A DNA stretch of 64,000 nt from Punctularia strigosozonata HHB-11173 SS5 (lineage: Eukaryota; Basidiomycota; Agaricomycetes; Corticiales; Punctulariaceae): positions 163,925-227,924 of the forward strand of contig NW_006767442.1 of NCBI RefSeq assembly GCF_000264995.1. The letters are read 5' to 3'. Shown here one piece after another: positions 33,362 through 46,148 of the stretch. The position numbers were made by a program, and so were the translations under genes. Each line of letters begins with the position of its first letter. The stretch's first letter is position 1. The notes under the pieces are model-generated. The model had not been told where the DNA came from. It saw only the letters and a list, made by a program, of their open reading frames with translations, and did not search any database.

Positions 33362-34621
33362 ATGGCGTCAATCCACAAACTGTTCTGTTCTGCTATCAGT
33401 CTTGGGGGCAGGCATCGCATGCCCTCAATCATTCTTCTCTTAATTTCTGTAGCCATCCTGTCGTACCTTTGGCTTCAGCAAGAAACTCAGACACCACGAC
33501 CCAGAGCCATCTTGCAACCCGGAACACTGGACCAAGCCGTCAACACTACGACTGCGTCGGTTCTCCTGGTTTCGGCGTATTTTCCGCTATCAATAGCCCC
33601 CAGATCATCGTCCAAGTACCTTTCGCGCATCAAGCTCTTCTTGGCCTCGGTCACTACGGATGTCTATTTCTATACCACACCGGCATACTCCAGTTTCTTC
33701 AGTGAGCTCCGCGGCGACCTGCCATTGACTATAAACGCCTCGTTCAGCTCCCCATTCTCTATCCCCCCGCTTCAGGGCCTGGAATCAACCCTTGAGAACC
33801 AGCTGGCACTGGACCGGACGAAGCAAAGGCAGCGACATTCACCCGAACTTTATGCTGTTTTCGCGTCGAAGCCATACTTGCTTGAGCAAGCCGTAATTTC
33901 CTCGGGAAAGACATACGACTACGTTTTCTGGGTCGACGCGGGTAGCTTCAACCAACGCAATCATGCGTACGGGCGCTGGCCTGATCCTGCGCGGGTCGAA
34001 TCGATATTCCGAGATGGTGTCGTGGCGACTGGGAGAAATCTAGAAGAGCTCTTCTTTGTCCCTACAGGCAGACCACCTCATGGGAGCATGAAGTGGTGGA
34101 ACGATGGCATGGGGACCGTCATCAGCGACTTTACAGAACGTGCGTGGTTGTTGGTATCGCGATCCGGGACAAAGACGACGTTGACCGAAATCATAGCGTC
34201 ATATTTCGGAGGCAGCCCTCGCGCCATTGCGTGGTGGAGTGCTCTGTTCTACCGTTATCATGCCCATTACCGTTTGCAGGGGGTGTTCGTTGGCCTCGAT
34301 CAACCTCTCATCAACGCACTCGTCCTCATGCATGCCGACCGTGTCATCACCGTTTGGCACGGCGATCCCTCACCTGAGGGTGGCGACGACTCGCTTACCG
34401 ATGCAACATGTGGACCTCCCTGGTACTATTACCAGTGGTACTTTGCCTCGGACGAGGACCGTGCTGCCATGTCCCAGATGTGGGATTGGCAAAGGTGGTG
34501 GAGATGGCTATGGCCTGCCGAGCGTTGTCGTGCGACCTCGTTAGCAAGCATGCAGAGCCTGCTGAAGAGGTTCTTCGGGAAGGGTTGGACGCCTCCGCGA
34601 AGTCGACTCTCGGTCGAGTAG
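33362..34621 (+). CDS. Type II membrane protein, HtrL/YibB-like glycosyltransferase-type fold (tentative)
   Basis: Intronless 419-residue protein. A membrane helix lies near the N-terminus (SIILLLISVAILSYLW, about residues 21-36) with a short basic cytosolic tail, typical of Golgi type II enzymes. The lumenal part starts SVLLVSAYFPLSIAPRSS, then TTDVYFYTTP, YDYVFWVDAGSFN (a DxD-like acidic patch), RVESIFRDGV, RAIAWWSALFYRYH and GVFVGLDQPLINALV. This order resembles fungal proteins related to bacterial HtrL/YibB, a family of uncertain function; a glycosyltransferase role is inferred from topology and the acidic motif. A Trp-rich C-terminus (WDWQRWWRWLWP) is unusual. The lack of introns stands out among intron-rich neighbours. 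Confidence 0.65.
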   Translation: MASIHKLFCSAISLGGRHRMPSIILLLISVAILSYLWLQQETQTPRPRAILQPGTLDQAVNTTTASVLLVSAYFPLSIAPRSSSKYLSRIKLFLASVTTDVYFYTTPAYSSFFSELRGDLPLTINASFSSPFSIPPLQGLESTLENQLALDRTKQRQRHSPELYAVFASKPYLLEQAVISSGKTYDYVFWVDAGSFNQRNHAYGRWPDPARVESIFRDGVVATGRNLEELFFVPTGRPPHGSMKWWNDGMGTVISDFTERAWLLVSRSGTKTTLTEIIASYFGGSPRAIAWWSALFYRYHAHYRLQGVFVGLDQPLINALVLMHADRVITVWHGDPSPEGGDDSLTDATCGPPWYYYQWYFASDEDRAAMSQMWDWQRWWRWLWPAERCRATSLASMQSLLKRFFGKGWTPPRSRLSVE

Positions 34622-35213
34622 CGGGCGTCGTACCAGGGTGATTGTTTATCGACAATGACTCGCTGCTCGCACTTCCATATGGATGTTCTATTGAATGCTC
34701 ATAGTGCTTCAGCTCATCAGAACGTTGTGTCACGTCACATATGCTATAGAATCGACTTCGGAGTGAACCCTCGACTACTCTGATCCCCTCATGCCTTCCT
34801 TCGGTAACGTGCGGCAGCACCTTGCCGTTGCATAAGTAGTCTTTGGACGAATGTCGTAGAATGTAATCGATGGCTCCGATGGTGCCATCTCCAGCCATTG
34901 TACGGTGAGAAGACGGTTCGTTAATTGTTGTTCACACCAAGTCCAAATCCCTGCTCATGGGCTTACAGCGCTGCATGTTGCTGAAGGCTATATAGACATA
35001 TTGCTTCACATGTGAGCGAATGCCAATATGTGGGCATACCCGTTGTCCCTGCATAACGGCTGTATGCTTCAGGAATAGCAACCTGTCCCGCGGTTGGTCG
35101 TCATGATGGTATTTTTACGGAGCAGGCCGAGGACATGAGGAGCAAGAAGTTCATACGCATGGCCATCGTGCATGCCGTGGACCATTTGTATCTTGTTCTC
35201 GACCAGTACAATA
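34622..35213. other. Intergenic between convergent genes, 592 bp
   Basis: 3' flanks of the type II membrane protein gene and of ELP1. A minus-strand ORF (34395-34898) overlaps the preceding gene and is judged a shadow. Confidence 0.5.
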
Positions 35214-38200
35214 TCAAGCCGCTGCCACGATTTGTGGGAGCTGCAGCCGCCAATCCTCCACGCTGAACGTCGGCTTGGGCACTTTGTCCGCCGGGTTAAC
35301 TCTATGCTCCTTCTCACTTCGTGCCATCCGCGCTGACCAACCATCCGGCACCGGTTCACCGTCGCTAGGCGATCCGCGCTGCCATATCTCCTCTACCGCG
35401 GACTTCAGGTCTTCTTCGAATTGTGATACCTCGCTTTGTAATTCCGAACCGTGTGCTCGATGCTCCTCTGTGAGTTCAAACAGATGCGGGAGAAGACTGC
35501 GAGCGTCTCCTGCGAGTTCTTTGTCAATCCCGTTGGTGACCCGCGCATTGCAAGGCTCACCTTGCACAGCCGTGAATCGGGCGACGAGCTTGGAGACGGA
35601 TGCAAGCAGGTATTCTTCCTCATCGACCGTGCCCTTACGACCGGATCCAATTTTGCGTTCCATCTTCCTCTTCGAACGGGAGCTCAACCTATGTGTGCCC
35701 GTTGGATACAACACGTCAACGACATCGGGTCAGATCAGGCTTACTTGGAAGCGCGAGACGCTGTTGTTGGGGCTCTTGTATACCGAGTAAACGCCGTGCC
35801 GGGCATAGAAATATCGGTCATCACATCAACGTTGTGGAGACCGGCATCCTCCGTGCCATAAAAGGCATCTACCGGACAATGAGCTCTACTCCGCCTTGAC
35901 TCACAGCCGGTGTACTCGCCTGGCTCTTCCACCTTTTTGATACGCAGTTCGCGAATGCGATTGAGCTGCTTGCGAAGCTGATCTCTCATCTCATTGATAT
36001 CTTCCATCACTTGTGCACTGCATTCAAGGACCCCCGGATGTACTATCTCCTCTAGGAGGTCAGGTTCCCGCTTCAGTGTGATCTGTTCAACCGGTAAGCG
36101 TCGGCGCTGAAGGGAGGTCGGCAAGCGTACAACTCGTCTCGCTTCTGATATATGGTTCCCGTTCACTAGCGCGATGACTGCTTGCCGAGTGTCCCCGGCA
36201 TAGTCAAGCAGGACTCGCGCGGCGTCAACGTACTGTTTCTTGGTCAATAGATCATCTATATCAGGTTCGTCAGGTTGTGCTCCAAAAGTAAAAGGGAATT
36301 ACACTTGCCAGAGACACGGTAAGCCATGTCCTTGATATCTTCTGGAGAGACATGTTCACGGATCACTATGTCGAAGAGTTCTCGCCAAGACAGGGCCCTC
36401 TCGTGGGCGACCATCGCCTTGTGCAGTTTCTTGGCTTCCACGAAGGCTATGACAACGAACTTAGCTCGCCAACGGGACACGCAGGAGCCGACGCACCAAG
36501 CGCAGCTTCTTTGAACTCCCGGCGATCGAACAGGTGGTCACCGTACTTTTCGAGGACGATCTAAAACATATCATGAAGACGTTGTGAAGCCGAGATAAAT
36601 GAGACTCACGGGGTATTGATCTGTTCCTTTCCATATGACCAAGGATTCTTGGTGTAATATGTGGTTTTCAGCATATTCCATCGCCTCATCGAAGCGATCG
36701 GGTCCTAACGAGCTTGTGAGGCCAAGATACGAGGACACGATATGAGATCGAACTGTACCCGCCAAACTGAGGTTTCGCAGAGCACTGGCGTGTCGTCGGA
36801 GGTGGTCGTCGATGCGGAATCGTTGATAATACTTGTCCATCGCTCGCAATTCTCGCAGGAAGGGTAAGTATTCTCGTGGGTCCTATGTTCGGACGATGTT
36901 AGAGAGTGGAGAAGGGAAGACGACACGGTTTGCACCTTCTGCGAATGTTGCGCAATCATCAGAACGAGTGAAAAGTCATACATCCCGAGGGCAGTATCAA
37001 ACAATTTATCAGCATCCACAAGGAAAATCACATATTTGACAGCCTCCTCTACGAGATCAGAGTGGCTTTCTGGACGTTGATCAAGCAACCAGTTCAGCGT
37101 GAGCGGGTTGGGGGTCTAACGCATACGAACCTCGTATAGACAAAAGGAGGCGTAATGCAGCCTCGTGGTCCGAGGGAGCTTTCACGACGTACGCCGTCAG
37201 GATTGAGTTGATGAACCTCAGTCTGTCTTTCCTCTCCAGTTCCCCGCGGACTGCATCGCAGACTGCGCTCGCTTGCTCCGAGGGCTCAACAGTGCGTCTA
37301 CAATGTTGCAGACTGTCAATTGGGCGAACATGAGTCCATGCCATGACACCATACCCTACTGTGGTTAGGAAAAGATTGAAATGATCGACGTCATCAATCT
37401 GGTCCACAAAGGAGGCAAGACGTTTCATGAAGCCAGCTTGATCGTGTTTGAACAAGATGCTGAGGTCCACCCTATGCTTTCTGCAAGTCAAGAAGGCTTT
37501 TCGGTAATTTCCACTGTGCAACAATGAAGGTCAATCAGGTATATACTCTGGGGAATCACGGCAATTACACACGCATCGATGTCTTGCCTGACGACCTCAA
37601 TGACGAGCGGTCGCGGAGATATTGTTTCCAGATTACCTCGAGGCATCTGAAGGACAAGACTCATTGTACTCGGGACTACGGTGACAATTCTTGAGCCTCG
37701 TTCAACGCGCCGTCGTTCCCACGAGGCATCGGCTTCGTGATCTTGCGCATTCAATCGGTTCGTAACGTCCTTTATGGGCGCGAACTGTGCCTCATGGGCA
37801 GACGTGGTAAAGATCACAAATGAGGGGGTGACGCGAAACGAATTAACGTTGCTGGCGAGGCTGATGGATTTGTCGCCTTCACCGGCGGCGTACAATTTGC
37901 CAGAATGTGCCAAACCGATGAATACCGGTCCCGAGGTAGAGTTCACGTGGCCCACCGTGAAGCAAAACTCGGGGAACCTTGTTAGAGAACGCAGAGATCC
38001 GGGTTCCCCTTCGACTGCGCCGATAATGAAAACCAAAGATCCATTCGAAGACGGAAGGACTCACCGGCATACAGTTCCCCTTCCGGATGCTGCCACACGA
38101 TACGCGGCGAAGTCTGGACCAATCGACCATTGATATGGATCATTCTAATAATGGCTTGATTTGACGGCGTGGCTGAATCGAACACAACGATCACATCCGA

Positions 38201-40267
38201 CTGCGGTTCCGTCATAGTTGTGCCTAACGCAACGATCTTGGCAACATCGGGACCAGGGAGCTGCAAGACCAGCTGCCTCCAATTGGCATCAAGGTCGATT
38301 GACCCGGTATGCAGTAGGGACGGCTCCATGACTTTTTGTCGCCCAGGACCGATCCTTGTGTGAAGATCCCAGATGCTGACAGACCCGTCTTCCCAAAGAG
38401 TGCCGAACACGTCGTGGCTAAGAGCAAAGGCGGAATGTGCTGGAGCTCGACAATTTGGGGGAAGTTCGAGGCGATACGCGCACATAGGAGGTGGCACGTT
38501 TTGCGAACGGAAAGGAGTCAATAGCATCGATTCTGAAAGGAGGATGTCATTAGATGTGATCCGTATGTCTTTCACGGTGCCGACTTACTTCCGTCGGCAA
38601 CAGCTACGGAGCCGGTGTCTATAGGAGGGCTGCTAGAAGAGGCGGCGGTTTCCCAGGCATATACTCGCTGAACCACTCCTGCTGTGCCCTATCAGGCTAG
38701 TGACCTCTGAGAGGAACTGCTTCACGTACATGGGCCACTGAGAACGAGCTTGAGGGCAGATTCCGGATGCCAAACCATGGACGTGAACCGGGCAGGTTTG
38801 TTGCTCGTGCAATCCGTGTCGCAGGCGGATGTTGGTGATATCTCTTGCTTGAGATACCTGGGGATCCTCAGTTTCAGTGTTCTGCAGCAAGAAAGGTGTA
38901 CCTCACCAATGGTAGTTGGAAGTCGTCCATAGTTGCACTGAGCATGGCATGGGTATTCTCGTCGATCACCGAACTTGAGGAAAGGAACATACCAATGTCT
39001 GATCCGGAGTCGTCACCCTCGATCCATACCGCAAGAACTGTCGAATCCGTGTTCCACGCAAGCTCACGAACCCGATATCCCCACGGCTTCCAAGCCGCGC
39101 CGTCCAGTCTCCTATAGGCTTCCCTAAGTCCAAACTCTCCGTGACGCAGGCCATTCCTTTCGAAGAAAACGACATCGTGACGCCCCTCCCTGCCCCGACC
39201 GCCACCATCGAAACCAAATCTCTGAGTTGTCGCGATAAGGCTCCCCGAGGGCCTCCACGAAAGAGCGTGTTCTAGCCCTGCGACGGGTTCTGCCGTGGAC
39301 TGCAATATGCACTCGCGATCATATACGCGGAGCATCCGACGCGGTCGTCCGCCATCCGTAATGGAAGACACAACAAAGAAAGCGCCATCGCCGCGCCAGC
39401 TGATCCGTGGTAGGAGATCATCATCCGGGCTAAGACCGGCCTCTTCTTGAGCGACTGGGGCCCGCGCTGCCGCTTTGCCGAGTGAACCGTGAAATTGTGT
39501 TTGTTTAGAACCCCAGCCGACATTGATGGGTGCGTCTGGATGGAGTATATGCATACACGATCAGAATTTCGACGACCCGTCTCGCGAAGGTTCAACGCAC
39601 CAGCGCCAAATCCCGCGGGATTAAGCGGGTTCTCGGACAGCACTTCATAAGTGGCTGTCATGAGCACAAGTTTATCGCCTGCAAGATCGGCGTTCATAAT
39701 GATCACTTGTCAACTAGACGCAGTTCATTGCATGTCACCTGAGATTAGCACTAGCACGGTTTCATCCGGGCTCCAGCCTACGGCTTGGATTCCCTCATCG
39801 AAAGATCCCAGTACTTCCACCTGGTTTCAGGTCATGTATCATGGTCATAATCTTGAGGTATGGAAGCCATACCTCAGATAAATTGTCCTCCAAGGACATT
39901 GTGGCAATCTCACCGCCGCGCGTGATCATGGCCAGGGTTCTATGTTCGGAAACGACCTTCAGGGACACCAACTGGGACGACAAGCCCGGAGCTTCGTTCG
40001 AAAATCGCGGCGTCGTGAACATGCTCACAATCTCCGGCGGGTTGACGGACTGTGGCATCTTCTAGCGTGCAGATCTGCGCATGACGCGGAGGAACATACA
40101 TTAACGTCGCCAGGGATCCTGTAAAGCTCTAACTCCACGTCGCCGTCGGCATTAACCCGTTCGGACGCCGCATAGAGCGTGTCATTGTCGACGTCGAACG
40201 CGAGCGACGTAATGTTCGTGTCTCGGATACGTGATTCGGATATCCTCTCGAGGGTCAGATTGCGCAT
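35214..40267 (-). CDS. ELP1: Elongator complex protein 1
   Basis: Largest Elongator subunit, the scaffold for modification of wobble uridines in tRNA (cm5U/mcm5U). ATG 40267 gives [14 protein letters not shown], the usual start. The N-terminal half has two WD40 propellers, with landmarks such as [40 protein letters not shown] and [15 protein letters not shown]. The C-terminal TPR half contains [31 protein letters not shown] and [17 protein letters not shown]. Near the end the basic [16 protein letters not shown] block, matching the tRNA-binding region of yeast Elp1, precedes [16 protein letters not shown]. Many introns interrupt the gene. The reading is conserved to the last exon ([16 protein letters not shown]), so it appears intact. 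Confidence 0.92.
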
Positions 40268-40771
40268 CGCTTCTTCTGTTACGTTCCAAATGTATCGCCC
40301 GGAGTGATGCTGAGACTGTCCGAGATCTGATTAACACAGCTGGTGGATGACGGCTCGTTTGGCCATATGCAGTATCGTCGTCAAAAAGAGAGGACCGAGT
40401 GTGGCTGTGCATGGCATGGACGCGGTGACACCGCCACAGCCGCCTTGCCCCTGGCCCACCTGCTCCCCGTCATGCTGTTGCCGTGTGCTGGTGAACCTGG
40501 ATCTGATTCCTGCGGTTATCGTACGCCGGAACACGAGTCATCCGCACGGCAAGTTATTTTGATCGTTCGGTAGCCATGGCTCCACAAGACGGCGACATCG
40601 TCCCAATTGTCGCCAGTTCGCCGCCGCTCGGTGCGTTCGCAAAGAAACGTCGGCGGGCCCATGGCCACCGCACGACAAAGACTTGCGCGCCTTCTTAAAT
40701 GAAGAAGCGGAAGCATCTGGCTTTACACCTGTCGATCAGGGCCTGTCTGTTCCGGAGGCAGTGCTCCAGCT
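40268..40771. other. Divergent promoter region, 504 bp
   Basis: Lies between the ELP1 start and a small plus-strand gene. A short ORF from ATG 40578 (MAPQDGDIVPIVASSPPL) can be extended by a GT-AG intron to a frame with LRAFLNEEAEASGFTPVDQ, but it cannot be tied to a family. It could be an upstream exon or a leader ORF. Confidence 0.35.
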
Positions 40772-41150
40772 ATGTTGGCGCGAGCGGCCGGTCGCGGTTA
40801 CGCTTCCCAGACCGAACCCGTCCCTTTTGTTCCGTGGATAGCCAACGCTTGTGCTCCACCGCGGCACTCTATCGCCCATACGTCCGCCCATGCCTGCCGA
40901 AATCCGTTGCGGCCTACGATTTAGACCAAATCCGTCCACGTCTTACACATACCCTCCGGACATCGCTCGCGAAGCTGTACTTGATGACATCGCCTCCATC
41001 TCTGGCTCAGGCTGTGACCCCAGATTTCATCGAAATGGAAACTATAGTCCGCCGCCGCGGAGGCTACCCGATGTCGGCTCAGTTCAGAAACAGGTCGCTG
41101 CGCAATTGTTGCCCCCCGAGCACAAGCCTTCCGACTCATTCTCCGGGTGA
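40772..41150 (+). CDS. Small putative mitochondrial protein, 95 aa, possibly truncated
   Basis: Exons 40772-40833 and 40925-41150 join in frame through a GT-AG intron to 95 residues. The start MLARAAGRGYASQTEPVPFV is an amphipathic, Arg-containing, Asp/Glu-poor presequence-like stretch followed by an R-x-Y-A/S cleavage-like site. The rest includes STSYTYPPDIAREAVLDDIA and a terminal HKPSDSFSG. The last block recalls the segment before the helical core of mitochondrial ribosomal protein bS21, but no helical core follows before the next gene at 41342. Either the protein is something else, or the gene has lost its C-terminus. The exon plan depends on phase only. Confidence 0.4.
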
Positions 41151-41341
41151 CTACAATCGTAAATTTATCCGAGTCGTTGCATACTCACGCTTTCCGGTAG
41201 CATACTGACACGGATGGCCCTGACGAGCGGTGCCGGCTGTCATGTCACAAGCCTGGCAGACAACGTTCAAAAGGACAACCGACCGACCACAGTACGATCC
41301 CCAGACCCACCACGCATCTGGTCTTTCCGCCCTCGACTACC

Positions 41342-43588
41342 ATGGGTAACTCACACTCTACGTCCTCTTCATCCTCTACCACCACTCTTGCGTCCACGCA
41401 TGCGCCGCCTCCACCCCCTCGCCCCACGAAGCGGGGCTGCTACCCTCTAGGGTGTTTCGCCGCCTCTCATTCTACCGAATCGCTCAGTCATCCTCACCAA
41501 TATGGGGAGAAGACCCTCACTCCTAGTACGTCCCGCGAGGGTTCCACCAAGTCCAGCGGGACGTACAATTGGCACCCGCCAATGTACGCTGGCACCGCCG
41601 CCATGCACACCGACAAGTTGGCGTCGTCATCGTCGCCCAAGGCGGCCGCGTACGACGCGTTCCTGAAAGAATTCCCGGAGTTCCGGCTGACTTGGACATT
41701 GGATGCCCTTCGTCAAGCGGAATTTTCTCGCTTGGACCGAACCGGCGAAGTCTACGGTACACAATCTCCCCTCTGGTGCCTGATTTGTCCTCAATATACT
41801 GCCTTCCCGTTCTAGTCGACTACATGGGTGGTAGCCTATATCCAGAGAGCCTAGTCAGGGCTCAGGCATCGTTCCTGCATAATCACGTCCTCGGCAATAC
41901 ACACTCGGTCAACAACAGGTAAGCACTCGGACTTGCTATGTGGATGGTTTTCACACCATCGCAAACTTCAATTGTTTCCGAGCCGTCTCCGCTTTCTGCA
42001 ACCGTGTGGCGGCAGCGCCACTGGAGTCTCTATCCCACAATCTCACTGTTCCCTGTTTGTGATCCCGGTCATGAATCTGATTTCCGGCTTTCAGTTCCGC
42101 ATTATCCTCCGCGCACGCGACCGAGGCACGAATGGCTGTGTTATCGTTCTTCCGGGCATTGCCCGAAGAGTATACGGTAGTCTTCACCGCAAACGCCTCC
42201 GCTGCTCTGAAACTCGTCGGAGAAGCATATCCCTTCACGGAAGAAAATTGTTTCGTACTCGGAGAGGATTCCCACAACAGTGTCCACGGCATCCGACAGT
42301 TTGCGGCGCGAGCTGGCTCACGCGTACGATACGTTGAAACAGCGCCCGAAGGAGGCGTGATTGCGGCCGCCGCCCAGGTAAAGTCTTGTCTATGCAATCG
42401 TCAGTAGCAAAGCTAATTCCGGCGCAGGAGGTGCTATCCACCAATGCTATCATCTCAAGGCCAGGCCTGTTCGCGTTGACGGGCCAATCTAACATCTCAA
42501 ACGCAAAGAACTCGCTGTCATTGCTAAAGCACGCTTCTTCGCTTGGATATCATACTCTCCTTGACGCAGCAGCCCTCGCTCCTATTTCGACTATCTCCCT
42601 CGCCTCTACCCCCGTAGATGCAATGGCCATCAGCTTCTACAAAATGTTCGGCTTCCCGACGGGTGTGGGAGCTTTGGTGGTCAAAAAGTCCTTCTTGCAG
42701 AGCCTGAAACGACCCTGGTTTGCTGGTGGTACAGTTGACGTTGTGAGTCTTGATGGCGCGCATCCGCGAGTCACGTAAAGTGAACCCTTTTCTCGTAGGT
42801 CCAAGTACCCGGCACGGTCGTTACAATGGCACATGACGTCCACGAACAATTCGAGGTTTGCTCCGCGTCATTGTGAGATTCATCTCATTTGCTAACGTTC
42901 GATCCCTCAGGACGGGACAATCAACTACCTTAGCCTGCCTACCATCACGGACGGCCTTCGTTTCCTATCCGCATACCTACCATTCCTTCCACTGCGCCTC
43001 ACATGCTTCGTCCAATATCTTATCGAATCGTTATCGGCGCTCAAACACCAGGGCACCGGAACGCCCGTCGTGAAGGTTCTGTCACGAAGGCCAGGCAGGC
43101 GCCTCCAAGGCGTTGGTGACCAGACCGATTGCGGTGCTGTGGTATCGCTTCTATTCCTTGACGTGAGTAGCTTATTCCCAGCGTGGATCCCAGTTCTGGG
43201 CGCTCATGATTCACCTGCTTCCCTCCAGCCGAACGGGGATATGATTCCCAATTCATTCATCGAACACGCGGCTACATCGAAGCGCATCTCCCTCCGGACT
43301 GGGTGCATGTGCAATCCCGGAGGTGCCGCTGCGCTTTTGGGACTGAAGGATCACATGGCCCGCCTTTCGGAGGTACCAAACGCGACTCTGGACGAGTTCG
43401 AGTGTTTGGTCGGACACGAACTGGGTGTCGTGCGGATCAGCCTTGGATTGGCGACGAATTTCGAAGACGTCTGGCGCGTCATCGAGTTTGCATCCGTGCT
43501 CGCGGACCAGGACTCTCGGGATCAGCTTTGGGCGCGATATACGGAAGACACGGAACGGATGCGGTCACTCACGCTGCATTCACACTAG
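41342..43588 (+). CDS. Moco-sulfurase-like class V aminotransferase without MOSC domain
   Basis: PLP-dependent class V aminotransferase-fold protein related to the N-terminal part of molybdenum cofactor sulfurases. It begins MGNSHSTSSSSS, fitting an N-myristoylation signal (Gly2, Ser6), then a Ser/Pro-rich tail. Core blocks are YMGGSLYPESLVRAQ, LGNTHSVNNRS, VVFTANASAALKLVGEA, EDSHNSVHGIR, LLDAAALAPIS, the PLP lysine in SFYKMFGFPTGVGAL, FAGGTV, the RTGCMCNPGG loop with cysteines suited to carry persulfide, and ELGVVRISLGLATNFEDV. The MOSC domain of full Moco sulfurases is absent: the protein stops at 43588, 137 bp before the next gene. It may desulfurate cysteine for another acceptor; the true acceptor is unknown. 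Confidence 0.82.
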
Positions 43589-43725
43589 ACTGCCATCGCT
43601 ATCTGCTGTGTTGTATCACAATCGAACGCTGTCAATGTATTTGCTATCAATGTATTGGACATTATGTAAACATTATTGGCGTAGACTATCTAGTTAATCG
43701 AACACTTTGTGAAAGCTCTGCCCGG

Positions 43726-46148
43726 TCACGATAGATCGAAGAATTGCTCGTCAAATCCGCTCTGGCTGACTTGGCCCTTCTTCACCTTCTTTGCCATTCT
43801 CTCTTCTCTGGCAAGATCCTCCCAATTGTCGTCATCTCCGCCATGTCCTTCACGTGGGTCTTTCGGTTGCTCCGCCGTGGTTTGCTGCGCCTTCAACCAC
43901 TTCCTTTTCCGCTCCTTCTGCACCTTGCGTCTTTCCTTTTCATCCTTCTTGGCTACCTGTTTGCTCCAAGCCTGCTCCACTTTCTTGCGCTTCTGTTTCC
44001 GGCCAGTCTCCACTGGTGTAGTCCGTTTACGCTCGTTGACTGTAGAAAGACGCTTGGCCTCTTGTGCGGAGTCGACGTATGCATACACATCCCACTGCGA
44101 GGTACTCTATTTAGCCGTCATAGATGCACAGAGGCTACCTGAACGTACGTCAACATCCGCATTCGTCCAATCTTCCAAACACTGGTCCTTCAACTCCGGC
44201 ATTTTCGGTAGCCTTAATAACCCAAAAGATTTTGCGACGCCTGTGAGGTCAAGGTCCTTAATGCGGAATATGTATGACGCGTCATGTTTGGAGTATGCTC
44301 TGACGAAAGAGACATATGCCTTGACACCCTGAAGCATTGTTTGAATAGGATGAAGACAACTGTGTCCGAACGCAAACGTACTTTATCGTATAGTCCTCTA
44401 TCCGTTGCCACCTTGCGCCTGATTTTTTCAGTGGCAGCCACCACAGCATCGTCTTCAGGCCGTACATCGTCTTCCGGGGTCGGAAAAGGTTGAGCGTCGT
44501 CGGCAAAGTAGGAATGTCGCTTGAGCGGTATCTTCCGCACCGCGAGGAAATCTAGTTGGTACAATTTGAGGAATGCTACCGCGCATTATCAACAAATAAC
44601 TCACCAACGTAGTCCTCCTCCCGACCACATAGCAGAGCCCACGCGCGACCACTGCGTCCCGCCCGCGCGGTGCGCCCGCAACGATGAGAGAACGTTTTGC
44701 TATCTGCCGGGGGGTCGTATTGTATGACAACGTCGACGTCGGGTATGTCCAGGCCGCGAGCAGCTACGTCTGTTGCCAGCAATACTGCGGGGTTCTGAGG
44801 AGACGTCGCATGGGTGGTGAAAGATGACAGCGTCTTTGTACGAGTGGCAGGTGGGAGATGGCCATGGAGAGAATACAGGGCCATGCTAGGAGGTATTAAC
44901 GTTGGTAGTACCTATACAACTGATCGTTGAATGATAACTCGTCACAGTCGACTCGAACTTACGCGATAAAAGTAATCGACGCAGGCGCATGTGGCGAAGT
45001 AGATAATGAACCGCGATGATGAATGTTGCTCGATTTCATGTTTGAGAATTCTGCACAGTTGTATGGTCTTCTCTGAGGCTCTACATGTGATATAGAAGTT
45101 TTGAAGGCTTGAGAGCAAAACTGTAAACGGGCAATTCGATGGCGAGAAGAACTAATGCGCTCACTTGGCAGGCGTCCGCCGTTCCTCTATTATTTCGGTC
45201 TTGCCGAGGAGTTTTCCTGCGTCGACATTCTTGATCCTCTTGGATTGTACCTTGACGACGACCCGTGCGGGGTTGCGCAGACCCACCCGCACGAGCTCCG
45301 ACATGGCATTGGCATCCGTCATCGTTGCACTGAACAGGCCTGTACGCCGTTGCTTGGGAAGATGCGTAATAATGCGTGTGAGGCTCGCCTGAAAGCCCAA
45401 GTCCAGCAATCTGCGAGATATAGTCTAGGCTCGTGCCAAGGTATGAATGACGCGTTCAGGAGCTTACCGATCAGCCTCGTCGAGGACAAGTACTTCAAGC
45501 TCCTTAACGTTCACTACCGCCCGCCCCTTGCCAAGAAGAAATTCTTCGATTCTACCAGGAGTCCCGATGACGATGTCCGCTCCCGTCTCAATAAATCGTT
45601 GGATGTCCTGAGCATGCGATGACTCGTTGGATGATATCAATAGCAGGGGAGGAGGGAATGCATGTCGAGGCTTCAGATACAAATCCGGCGAGTTTTCAGG
45701 ATCTGACACTGGTTCGGATGGTTGGGACGACAAGAACAGCGAGAAAACAGAGTGGATCTGGGATGCAAGCTCTCTGCAGATGAGAATCGGCACGTACAGC
45801 AGGTGGATAGAACTCACCTCGTCGGACTAATGATCAGCGCGCCCACTTCGTTCTTGCGGAGCCTTGTTTCTCGCCGTATGAGCCGCTCCAGGACTGGAAT
45901 CGCGAATGCAAGCGTTTTTCCTGAACCGGTCACGGCCTCGACGACGACGTCCTTATTTTTCATAAAAAGTGGTATAGTGGACGATTGAACCGGGGTCATT
46001 TGCTCGAAGCCCATGGACTGAATCACATCATATCTGCATTGGAAGTCTGTGAGTGTACACGGCTTTTGATTGTAGTGAACACGGACACCCAGTCCGTCAA
46101 AGGAGTCGGTAGCGAAGCCCACGACCCGGCGATAGCACTGGCCGGCAT
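43726..46148 (-). CDS. SPB4: DEAD-box ATP-dependent RNA helicase SPB4
   Basis: Helicase needed for 60S ribosomal subunit assembly in the nucleolus. The start at 46148 gives [20 protein letters not shown]; a GT-AG intron joins it in phase to [17 protein letters not shown], matching the Spb4 N-terminus. Helicase motifs in order are Q motif ([10 protein letters not shown]), [57 protein letters not shown] and [13 protein letters not shown]. The Spb4-type C-terminal domain ([30 protein letters not shown]) follows, and the gene ends in a long Lys/Arg/Glu-rich tail ([18 protein letters not shown]). Several introns were placed by phase. The helicase appears complete. Confidence 0.92.
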
